Assembly: GCA_011799875.1 (NCBI GenBank)
Contig: CM022299.1
Location: 209,318,070 to 209,382,069, forward strand
DNA length: 64,000 nt
Origin: Thinopyrum elongatum
Taxonomy: Eukaryota; Streptophyta; Magnoliopsida; Poales; Poaceae
Direction: 5' to 3'
The notes under the pieces are model-generated. The model did no database searches, was not told where the DNA came from, and saw only the letters and a list, made by a program, of their open reading frames with translations. Positions 46,501-56,257 of this stretch are shown here, piece by piece (position 1 is the stretch's first letter; every line of letters starts with the position of its first letter). The translations under genes and the position numbers were made by a program.

Positions 46501-48333
46501 GCACCGAGACGTCGGCTAAGGGTTGTTTTGTTATTTCGGAAACACCCTGCGTAGCATCTACAAAGGGGTGGAAGCCAACGATGGGCCACTTTCAAATGAT
46601 GAACGGTCGCAACGGAGTCAAAATAAACATATCCTCAGCGTTTGTATTTAATATACGAGGGCTGCCTTCCATAATCATCGTTATAAAGCCATAAATATGC
46701 ATCAAATTTGACTAAGATTTTGGCCAAGATGGGTTGCCTGGCTCCTGTGTTTGCACCCTACGTTCCTGATTGTTCGGCTAGGGGGTAAAGGGAGCACCTC
46801 TGTGATTGTTACTACCGGGTCATCCGGGCTAGTACCTCAGACCGGGTGAAGCCGAAAGCTAGCTATCTTAAGAATATAATTGGTCGGCAACGACGGAAGT
46901 GAAAATTTCGGTTCTTTAAGACCATAGAGTTCGGGAACTTTCCCCGAACTAAATCCTCAATATTTTCCTCCCACACTGATCGGAGGTGAGGTTTCATGAT
47001 CATGGTCAGCATGACAACCCAAAGAAAGGAACCGATAGCGGGACTATTTTCTTTGTAAGATGTTTCTTACGTTAAAAAGTAATATAACATATCTCTTCGC
47101 GTACCTTTGTGTATAAAACCGTATGGCCGAATTGCCTTGTTTGCCGTTAATCTTTGCCCTCATAAAGGCTTTATAAAGTGGGACAAACACTCCCCGGCCA
47201 CTGGCCGAGGAGGTTGAAGCCGATGGTCGGTCAACAAAGTTTTGTACAATGCGGATCCGAGCGTTAATGATGTAAAGTACTTGGATACATAGGATCATAA
47301 ATTGCGAGTAATGTCAATTTATTACAGCCCATCTTTTAAAGAGTAAAGGGCACAATCTCGCTGAGACAACCGAGCAGCTGACATAACACTCTTATAATTC
47401 CCAATTGGCATTGCTATCCTATCTATTAAGCCCCTTGGGGCCGACCTTGGCGAGCCCAGCTTTCGCTGGCTCTAGCTCCTTTAAGAGATCTTTATTCTCT
47501 TTTTGAGAAGTTTGTGTTAAACACAACAAAATTTTCTATCAAACGGATATCGATCCTTAATTAGGCCACCCGTGCCCACATTAAGGCTCGGGGGCTACTG
47601 GGCTTCGTGCTTATCATTTACAAATATTAAAGGGGCACATCGATCCCCTGATCTGGTGGTTGCCACCCGACCAGTGGCTCGGGGGCTACTACATTACCTA
47701 TTCAATGCAAAAAATTCAAACTGCTCAGTGTTCGGCTTGACCGAGCTATGGGCAAACGCATCTTCGGACAACAATAGGCATAAAGCTCGGATACAAATGG
47801 CTGGCTCCATGGAGGGCATTTCCGGCATTAAGCTCGGCTGAACTCCTTCAACTTTTTTGAACCAAGGTGATTTATGACACCTCAGATACAGTCTGGCGTT
47901 GGAGCTTGGATACAATCCGGCGTTGGAGCTTGGATACAATCCGACGTTGGAGCTTGGATACAGTCCGGCGTTGGAGCATGGATACAGTCCGGCGTTGGAG
48001 CTCGGCTGCAAAAAGACACCTCGGAAGCAGTCCGGCGTTGGAGCTTGGATACAGACTGGCGTTGGAGCTCGGACGCGAGAGGACACCGCTGCATGGGAAA
48101 CACTTCAAACCCGAGGTGGGCGTAAAAATAACAAGGCATTGATAAAGGCCGATAACTTACAGGGGCTTCTCGGATACCCGACGTGTAAAATCTTCGGATC
48201 CACTTCAGAAATCCTCAAGATCGAAGATGAGAAGATTTGTTGAACTAGTTTTCAAGACCGACAACCAAAGATGAAGAACAGTTCGGAAGAATCGAGGAGC
48301 GTCCCCAACTTGAAGACCGGTTCAGGGGGCTAC
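43594..48333. other. interior of the non-autonomous element, no coding domains
   Basis: No retroelement protein is recognisable. A diverged direct repeat at about 46120-46200 and 46730-46820 shares GGGTTGCC, GGCTCC, TTTGCACCCTACGTTCC and GATTGTTCGGCTA. An (AT)n run is at 44461-44481. The 24-bp tandem array at 47886-48075 is annotated separately. Confidence 0.6.
47886..48075. repeat. tandem array of a 24-bp unit
   Basis: Seven or so copies of TCCGGCGTTGGAGCTTGGAT plus ACAA/ACAG occur, the first five in perfect 24-base register. An insertion with AAAAAGACACCTCGGAAGC separates these from two further copies. Because 24 is divisible by three, all frames remain open through the array and give repeat-like peptides, which I regard as incidental. 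Confidence 0.85.
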
Positions 48334-48753
48334 TGACGGTGTCCGGGACTAGGGTTACTCAACACGTCATCTCCCGAACAGGTGTATCAGGCCAAGGACC
48401 CCCGTGGCGGTTCACTCATGGGCCACTTCGGGCAGCCCATGCCGCATACAAGGAGGTTTCCACAAGACTTGGTGCACAAGACAAGGACTCTCCTAAAACC
48501 CTAGGCCTCCGGTGTATTATATAAACTGAGGCCAGGCTAGTCAATAGATGATCTAATATTCATTAGAACAATCTCGTGGTAGATACATGTACTCTGTACT
48601 TCACCCATATCAATACAATCAAAAGCAGGACGTAGGGTATTATCTCCTCGAGAGAGCCCGAACCTGGGTAAAATCCTATGTCCATGTTAGCATCGCTCCA
48701 AGACGCCTAGCTTAGGACCCCTACTATGAGATATGCCGGATATAGAACCGACA
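48334..48753 (+). repeat. 3' LTR of the non-autonomous gypsy-like element
   Basis: Direct repeat of 43173-43593, followed by the right ATAGG duplication. Confidence 0.9.
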
Positions 48754-50213
48754 ATAGGGCTAGCACAAGTGAAGCCAGATAAGGTGGATGGATCCACTGA
48801 AGGACCCTTTCCAGCAACCCATGTGGTTTTGGGGTACTGCTCAGGCTTCCAGTAAGAACCATCAGCATTCATTTTCCTATCGAAACCAAAACCCCCTTGC
48901 CTAGGGTTTCGGTTCAGAATCTGTTTCTTGAGGACATCATATAGTGTCTGATGTGCTTTGAGGCTTTTGTACATGCCTATTTCAAGTAATGTCTTCAACC
49001 TGGCATTTTAATCAGCAATAGTAGTGGTATCCTCTGAAGAGGGGTTAGTTACCACAGCAACAGTTGAAGATATTGCAACTTCAGAAGCAGTAGAACATTT
49101 AGCAACAGAGATAGCATTGTCACGCTCAAGGCATTTTAAACAAGGTGGCACAAAATCTTCCTGAGCGGAACTGATCTGTTGAGCGAGTAGTGAATCGTTT
49201 TCTTTTTGAAGATCTTCATGAGACGCTCTCAGTTTCTCTAGATCTTGCTTCCTTTGGAGATAATCATAGGAAAGCTTCTCATGAGTGGCTGAGAGGGTTT
49301 CATGACAACTTTCAAGTTCCTCGTACTTAATGCAAAGATTTTTTAAGTCTTCAATTAAGGACTGAGTTTGATTCATTTCCTCGTCCAACAGGTCATCGCT
49401 TTTGTCTAGCAATTTTTGAATATTTTCCATGGTTGTTTGTTGTTCAGTTGTAATCTTAGCAAGAGTCATATAACTAGGTTTGGATTCACATTCAGAGTCA
49501 TGTTCATTGGAGGTTTGAAAGTAAGCATCGGGTGAGTTTACCTTAGCACCTCGTGCCATGAAGCAGTAGGTGGGAGCAGAGTCATCGTCATCGTTCTCTT
49601 CAGCATTGGCGTTGTGACCATTGTCTTCAGTGTTGAAGATGGACTTGGCGACGAATGCTGAAGCTAGAGCCAGGCTTGCCACACCTGAATCAGACTCCTC
49701 CTCAGACTCCACCTCTGCCTCCTCAGAAGCAGACTCCTCCTCTGAATCAATTTCCTTCCTAATGAACGCACGTGCCTTGCCAGATGAGCTCTTCTTGTAA
49801 GATGAAGACTTTGATGAATACTTTGAAGAAGACTTTAAGGATTTCTTCTTCTTCGTGTTGTTGGAGTCATATTCCTTGCTCTTCTTCTTATTCTTTGCTT
49901 CTTTGTCCCATTGAGGACATTCAGATATGTAGTGGCCTGGCTTCTTGCATTTGTGGCATGTTCTCTTCTTATAGTCATGAGTGGAAGCCTCATCGTTCTT
50001 GGAGCTGGATCTTGAAGACTTTCCAAAACGGTTCTTCTTGGAGAACTTTTGGAACTTTCTCACAAGCATTGCTAGCTCTTTGCCAATGTCTTCAGGATCA
50101 TCAGAACTGTAGTCAGATTCTTCAGATGAGGATATAACCTTTGCCTTCAAAGCACGAGATGGGCCGTAATTGGGACCATAGATATCTCTCTTCTCAGATA
50201 GCTGGAACTCATG
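48754..50213 (-). pseudogene. copia (Sirevirus-like) gag with zinc knuckle and coiled coil
   Basis: Middle piece of the copia polyprotein, in frame on both sides with the neighbouring pieces. Reading leftward from 50213 it has KRDIYGPNYGPSRALKAK, an acidic serine-rich stretch, a CCHC zinc knuckle CHKCKKPGHYISEC, and Lys/Ser-rich and Glu/Ser-rich segments. A long coiled coil follows (about residues 270-360), then EDFVPPCLKCLERDNA. A TAA at 49008 interrupts the frame. Beyond it the same frame gives RLKTLLEIGMYKSLKAHQTL and MNADGSYWKPEQYPKTTW to the insertion at 48753. A long gag with a zinc knuckle and C-terminal coiled coil is characteristic of Sireviruses such as Maximus. Gag packages RNA in cytoplasmic virus-like particles. 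Confidence 0.8.
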
Positions 50214-51053
50214 TGTCGGCGTGCGACACCTATGGGACCACAAGGGACCCCTTTACGATTCGGCAGGGAGGGAGATATGCACAAAGAGCAGAACCAACGA
50301 TCGACGCGGGGCGATTTTACCCAGGTTTGGGCCACTAATCAGCGTAAAACCCTACTCCTGCCTTGTTTTATTATGAGTGTTCTTGAGCCCAGGCTCCAGG
50401 AGCGCTTGCGATGAACAGTACGTTCAAAGAGCAACTACGCATGCAGAATGGGCCAGAAGATCCTCTTCCCCTGTAGCAGTTGCCTTGGGCCTCCTTTTAT
50501 ATGCTCAAAGGGGTCACCACAGTGGCAAAATGTACATACATTGAGGTGTAAAGTAGCTACAGGGTCATCATACCTAACCACTGGCGGATTAGGACGAATG
50601 CATTTAATGCACCGTGAGGTGTCCGCTTAGGTGTCCTCACTTTCTTGGGGATGGGAAAAGGGGCCATCCCATCAGCACCGCTTAAGCTCTCCTCCACTGG
50701 CGCGTCGCCACACATCCAGAGAAGGACCTAGAGTGTCAGGCTCGTTGCTGTGCCAAAGCGGTGGCACAATGGCAGAATCTTGCTGGGCGCCGAATCTTGT
50801 CGGGGGCCAAATCTTGTCGGGCGCGAAATCTTGCCGGGCTTCGCAGGCCACCCCGGCAAGATCTTGCCGGGGAGGCTGGCTTTCGGTCTTCAGCTCTTCT
50901 TATCTGTTGATCCTCAGATCCTTGACTTGGGTGTTTCTTCGATAACTTGAATTAACCTCCAACTGTTCCCTGACAAGCCTGGCCACGAGTATGGCTACAA
51001 CTGCCCGTGCACAAGTTCGGGGTACTAATGGCCCAATACTTAGTATACCGACA
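50214..51053 (-). repeat. 3' LTR of the second Tat-type element
   Basis: Direct repeat of 62695-63534. On the minus strand a TATA box GCATATAAAAGG lies near 50494-50505. The upstream sequence carries repeated TCTTGCCGGG motifs (50775-50870), part of U3 on the minus strand. Confidence 0.92.
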
Positions 51054-51286
51054 GGAGCCCCCGGGCCTAGGCCACACACGAGTGCGAGGCATTGTTGCGC
51101 TAGGCCCAAACAGTGCACGGGCACACGTGGCAGGGGATTAACTGCTCGTAAATATCCCGCTTACTGTGCCCCCCACTACGCGCGCTGAACGCGCGACGTG
51201 GGAACCGTGCGCTGAAAGGCTGCAGCTGCAGCGCGCCTGCAGAGGCGTATTTACATTGGGGAATAAAAGAGGCGGCCTTGCTCCTT

Positions 51287-51297
51287 CCCCATAAAAA
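51287..51297 (+). promoter_or_regulatory. TATA-like promoter element of the antisense gene
   Basis: CCCATAAAAAGGG on the plus strand, outside the LTR and about 160 bases before ATG 51454, followed by a CT-rich leader. It could drive antisense transcription independently of the LTR. Confidence 0.4.
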
Positions 51298-51453
51298 GGG
51301 AAACCGCAGAGGCGCATCCTATTTACCCCCCCTCTTCTCCTCAATCTGGACTCCGCCATTGCTTTCCCCTCTCGAGCTCAAAGCCAGACTTCTCCTCATC
51401 CACTCTTCGCTTCCGCACCCGCTCTATCCTCAGCCTCCGCCTTCGCAATCGCC

Positions 51454-54400
51454 ATGCCGCCCAAGGCTAGCAAGGGCAAAGGCAAGAGCAAGGAGACGAA
51501 GGCTGATGTCCCGGAGAGCGAACTGGTGAAGATGCGAAAGAAGTTCGTCGTCTTCGCTCCGACGCTCGATGCGAGGGCCTTGAAGAACCGGTACCAGTGC
51601 ATGTGGGCGAAGGGGACGCAAGCTCACCCCGCGACTCGTGTGATTCCAGGTTCTTGTTCCAAGGGCGGTCCTGACAGATATCACTTCTTCGTCGCTTATT
51701 TCTATTGCGGACTCTGTCCTCCTTTCTCCGATTTCTTCAACGATATTATGTACACATACGGCTTCCACCTTCTTGATTTCACGTCAAACGCCATAATGTG
51801 CATGTCTGTCTTCGCTCATCTTTGCGAAAACTTTGCCGGAGTAGTTCCCAATACCGCCCTCTTCCGCCATTACTTTATTCCTCGCATCCAAAAGGGGGAG
51901 GCCCTTTCTGGTTCTATCGCCTGGATTCCACGGGCTTGGAATAAGGAGATATACCCAGATGGAGTTTACCGCGAGAAGTGGGATGACTGGCGGTCTGAGT
52001 GGTGCTGGATCAAGGAAGCAGATCCCCATCCGTTCTGTTCGCCTCGACGGCAGAAGGTGGTCCGCGGTAGTGATTGGAGCGATCTCGCCGCGGAGGACGA
52101 GAGGCTCACAATCGCCACCACCAGGATCCTTCGCCTGAAAGCTGTCGGGCTTACAATGGAGATGATCGGCTTCGATTTCCTCCGCTGCCGCATCGCCCCC
52201 CTACAGAGCAGGGGAAGATCAGCTTGGGAGTACCGGAACGCAGCGGACATCATGAGGTTGCGCCCTGGATTGAACAACAATCTGACGACCATGCAGCTCG
52301 GCACTCTCCGCCACAAGCTATTCCAGCGCGATGACAAACATCGGTTGTCGGCAAGAATTGTTCCTTTGTGCAACAACTCCGCCCTGGGGTCAATCATCGC
52401 CTTCATGCCAATGTTCAACACCCACGGTCTTGACGCGACTTGGGCCGAGCCAACCGAGGAGGAAGCACAAAAGTTCTTCGACAACCTGTTGGAGAGGGCC
52501 ATCCGGGAAGAGACGGGCCTCATTCGCGCCACCACTGACGAAGAAGTGGCGTATATTGCCTCTAGGGTGGAGGAAGCGATCTTGCCGCGGAGGCCGGCAG
52601 CGTTGGTTTCACAGAATGGGAAACCAGCGACGCAGAGGTTGTGATGGAAGAAAATCTTGCCGGGGAGGCTGAGGCTGCCGGGGAACAGAGCAGCGCGGCC
52701 GTCGAGGGCTTGTCCGACGAGGACGTGGCCGAAGAAGAGCCGCAGGAGGAGCCCCCAGCTCCGAAGAAGACCAAACGCGTCCTTCGAAAGGCTGCTTCTG
52801 GCATCCCGGCAAGCCAACCCTCTTCGAGCAGTGAGGCTCCCGGCAAGAAGGCGGCCGGCAAGACTGTGCCGCGGCAAGGAGTTCGACAGCAACCCGCGCG
52901 GCGCGCGAGACCCGCACCTGCGGCAACTGCCAAGGCGGCAGGGGCGTCTCACACAACCGCACCGGAGGCTGAGGTGGCGGAATCACACCAACCCCCCGCG
53001 CCTGCTACAGCTAAGCGACCCAGGACCCCTCCTCCACCCCCTCACACGGACATTGCAACGGAGGTTGATTTTGACATCTCCGGCTTTAGCCCGGAACGAG
53101 AAGGGGAAAAGTAAGTATCCTGTCACAGCCTTTATCTTCCAAGTTTCAGAGTAATCTTATAGCCTTGCTCTATCTTGTCTCGTCTCTGCAGTGATGCAGA
53201 AACCTTGGCGGAAAGGGCGGCGAAGAGGTTGAGAACTTCCACGGGTGACGAGCCCCCGGCTAACTCTACGAGCGCGCCAGAAATTGTCGTTGTCAGCCCG
53301 GAGCTCAGCCCTCAACGCAGCCCGCAGCGCAGCCCCCAGCGTGAGTTCTCCACTCGTTTTCCGCTGATGGGCGCTGAGGTTTTTACCCTTGCCGCTGATA
53401 TCTTTGGGCTTGCAGGAGAAGAACAGCAACAGGGAGAGGTGGAAAACACCCCCGTCGTGCCGCCTTCGTCTATCGCGCCGTCCACAAGCGCATTCCCGGT
53501 AAGAGTTACCACCGACGAGCCTATCTTGGTTGAGGAGGAGCCGGTACGCATGGATACCGGCAACATTTCCCCAGCAACCAACATTGCCGGGAGGGGCGAG
53601 GCCACCTCTCAACAACTCGACGCAGGTAACTATTTGCCTTAGAGCGCTTGTTATCCTTTTCTTTATCTTTCTTTCTTTTTGTCTTCTCGAACTCCAGCCT
53701 TGATCTTATTTTGTTTCCTTCCTTCGTCCTCCAGAATTCCCTATGATGGAACACATGGACGTCGACGTTGTCATCGAGGAGACCGCTAGAGACACCACCG
53801 CCGAAGCTGACAGGATCGCCGCTAACGAGGCCGCCAAAGATGCCACTGTCGAGGTCGGCGAAAATGTTGCCGAAGAAACCGCCAAGGATCCTGCCGAGAG
53901 GGCCGGCGAGAAGACTGATGACCACACTGACGGCATTCCTGCCGCAGGAGCGCCAGGCGCTACATCGGCCACAGAGCCCCCAGCCACCGGCGAGACGAAC
54001 GTCGAGGGCCAACCATCGACATCCGAAGCTCCCTCATCAAGCAAATATCTCAATGTCGGCGACAACTTATTCATCAACCTGCCGGGCACGGCAAATATTG
54101 AAACGTCGACTGAAGGGGAAACCTTTGATGAAGAAATCATCGCCGCTGCCGGGCTTGAAGTTGTTGATGACCCAAGCGCCAGCAGTGACAAATCTGAAGA
54201 GGATCAGCTCCTCCAGGCCATGGGTGAAAATTTCCGCAAGCTCCAAGCACTCCATCGTGCTCGGAAAGAGAAAGCAGATTCCAGAATGGCAGCTGTTGAA
54301 GCGGCCGAAGCAGATTTTCAGAAGCGCGTCGAGCAGATGCAAATCTGGTACGCCGAGGCCCTTCAAGAGTTGACTGCCAACCGGGAACAAGTGAGCCAAA

Positions 54401-55431
54401 ACTGGACGGAGCTCCTCTTGAAACAATCTGACCTGGAGAAAGCGCAAGAGGAAGCTGCACAAAGGACTGGCGCTGAAGATGCTCTCCTGACGGAGCGTTG
54501 CATTGCGCTTGACGCTCACGAGGAAGATCTTGTCGCGCGTGAGTAGGCGCTCGCCGCCAAGCTTCGCGGCAAAGATGAGGAGATCGATAAACTTGTCACG
54601 CAGCGGATCCAGGAGCTGGAGCAAAAGCACAAGGAGGCGCTTGAAGCTCTAACTGTAGATCACGCCGGCAAGCTCAAGGAGGCCGTCGATGCTGCCGAGG
54701 CTACAGAGGCCGCCAAGAACGAGCTGAGCGACAAAGTGAAGAAGCTGGAAATGGATCATGAAGAACACGGCAAGGAGCTCTCGACGCTCAAAGGGGACAG
54801 GGAGAAAACTCTCCACAGCCTGGCGGAGATGCAAGTTGCCATGTCCGACAAGACCAAGCAGCTCACTTCAGCCAACGACGCCATTGCCGATCTGAAGCTA
54901 AAGCTGACCACACTGGAGAAGTCCCTCAAGGACGGCAGGGCCCGCGAGAAGGCCCTAAGCAAAGATCTTCAGGAAGAGAGGAACTTGCTTAAGAGCGCTG
55001 CCGCCGCCCAAATCGACTATGAAAAGGGGGTGAAAATCTGGACTGATCGCCTTGTCGATGCCGCGGAGAGGCTTACTGCACAGTTGTCAACCATGGGCCA
55101 GGATGGCCTGCAAAACTTCAGGTATTCCTCCGAAGAAAGGATATCTTCGAGCGCCAGGTTGACCATGTTCTTCGAAAGCATCGTTGACGCTTTGAAGCTG
55201 CTACAGTCCAACCGAGCGACCCAACTGGCCAATGAATCCCGTAAACTTTGCCGGGCCGTCCTCCGCAAGGTACTCGTCAAGGTGGTGTATAATAACCCTG
55301 GCGTTGATCTCACCAACGTGCTCGACCACTTGCTGAAGGATGCAGATCTCAGGGCACTTGAGGAGCTTGTCGTGCCCATCCTCGAGAAGGTATATTCAAT
55401 CAAGAGGATCGAGGGCCGACCCAGGGACTAG
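51454..55431 (+). pseudogene. antisense gene of second Tat-type element, four exons
   Basis: Exons 51454-53110, 53192-53340, 53416-53625 and 53735-55431 join in phase at GTAAGT, GTGAGT and GTAACT donors and CTGCAG, TTGCAG and CTCCAG acceptors. The protein begins with a basic MPPKASKGKGKSK. The globular helical domain follows (FVAYFYCGLCPPFSDFF, YGFHLLDFTSNAIM, FAGVVPNTALFRHYFIPR, about residues 70-150), as in rice proteins labelled putative gypsy-type transposon. Next come Pro/Ala-rich linkers with RPRTPPPPP and a C-terminal coiled coil of about 350 residues ending in a conserved helical block. A one-base frame change near 52570 and a TAG at 54544 break it. The equivalent gene in the first Tat-type element has the same order of parts. 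The function is unknown. Confidence 0.75.
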
Positions 55432-56257
55432 CCGCCTCATTTCTCCTTGTCGCCACCATTCCATGCCAAAAGACAATCAAGTCTTATGTTAGAACTGCGA
55501 CGATTTATAACTTGTGTATGTTTGGATATATGCATGTCATTTCCCTTGTCTGATTTCTTTATGTACGGAGTACACCCTACGCTTACTGAAAACTTGCCGG
55601 CGCACAACCTGCCGCGAGCCCTGGGTGCGGGACTTCAGCAGCCTGCTGGAGGTGCAGCGGCCGGCAAAGCACCTTGGCATTCTCAGTGCAGCCACTTAAA
55701 TTATTGAGCGAACTCGAAACAAAATAAGGGCGCAACCGATTACGACAAGGGTTCCTTTGCGTGCAGGTTTTCCATACAAAAGTCGAAATCGTCTAAGGAA
55801 AATAACTTTGTAATAAAAGAAACTTGCTTTAAGTTTTAGAACTTAGCTTTCTGTCGCTGTTCTTCCTCCGGTAAGGTGCCAATTCTGAACGTCGCCAATT
55901 GGTACTCATATCTTCTTCCCCCCCTCTTCCCCCCATCTTCTTCCCCCCCCCCCCCCCCCCCCCGGCAATGTTGCCGCGCGAGGAATCCTTCTGTCTTTTG
56001 AGAAAAAGAAAGAAGAGAAAATAAAGATATGGAACCTTGGCGGTTCGTTAGAACTTACCGGGAACAAGTGTCATACAACATCTTAGACAAACATGCATAT
56101 ATATATATGAACATGGAAATCGATAAGGAAATGCACAACACTTAAACTTATTCATCTAGGCTCAGGGTCTGCGCCTGGCTTTGTACAAAGGATTACATGC
56201 CTTGCCGGCAAGACTGGTACAAAAAGGTGGTTGCCGGGGGCCCCCGGCAACCGCGCC
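55432..56257. other. spacer between antisense gene and integrase
   Basis: Probably 3' untranslated sequence of the antisense gene on one strand and the post-integrase spacer on the other. It contains a C-run of about 21 bases at 55943-55963, a feature prone to length variation, and an (AT)n run at 56098-56109. No domain was recognised. Confidence 0.5.

Larger units (their letters stand above)
43173..48753 (+). mobile_element. non-autonomous gypsy-like LTR element (Fatima-like LTRs)
   Basis: LTRs of 421 and 420 bp (43173-43593, 48334-48753) start TGACGGTGTCC and end GAACCGACA. The target duplication ATAGG is perfect (43168-43172 and 48754-48758). A purine-rich tract GGTTCAGGGGGCTAC directly precedes the second LTR, so the element reads on the plus strand. 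The 4.7-kb interior has no recognisable gag or pol, only low-coding sequence with CTCGGC/GGGGGCT phrases and tandem repeats. The LTR sequence resembles the Triticeae Fatima group from memory. It sits inside the gag-pol gene of the copia element and must rely on enzymes supplied from elsewhere. Confidence 0.85.

Noticed and set aside
47694..48243. Peptides with repeated units in five or six frames
   Set aside because: They are a by-product of the 24-bp tandem array, whose unit is a multiple of three.
51966..52952. 328-residue minus-strand frame
   Set aside because: It is a shadow of the plus-strand antisense gene, Ser/Arg-rich and without domains.
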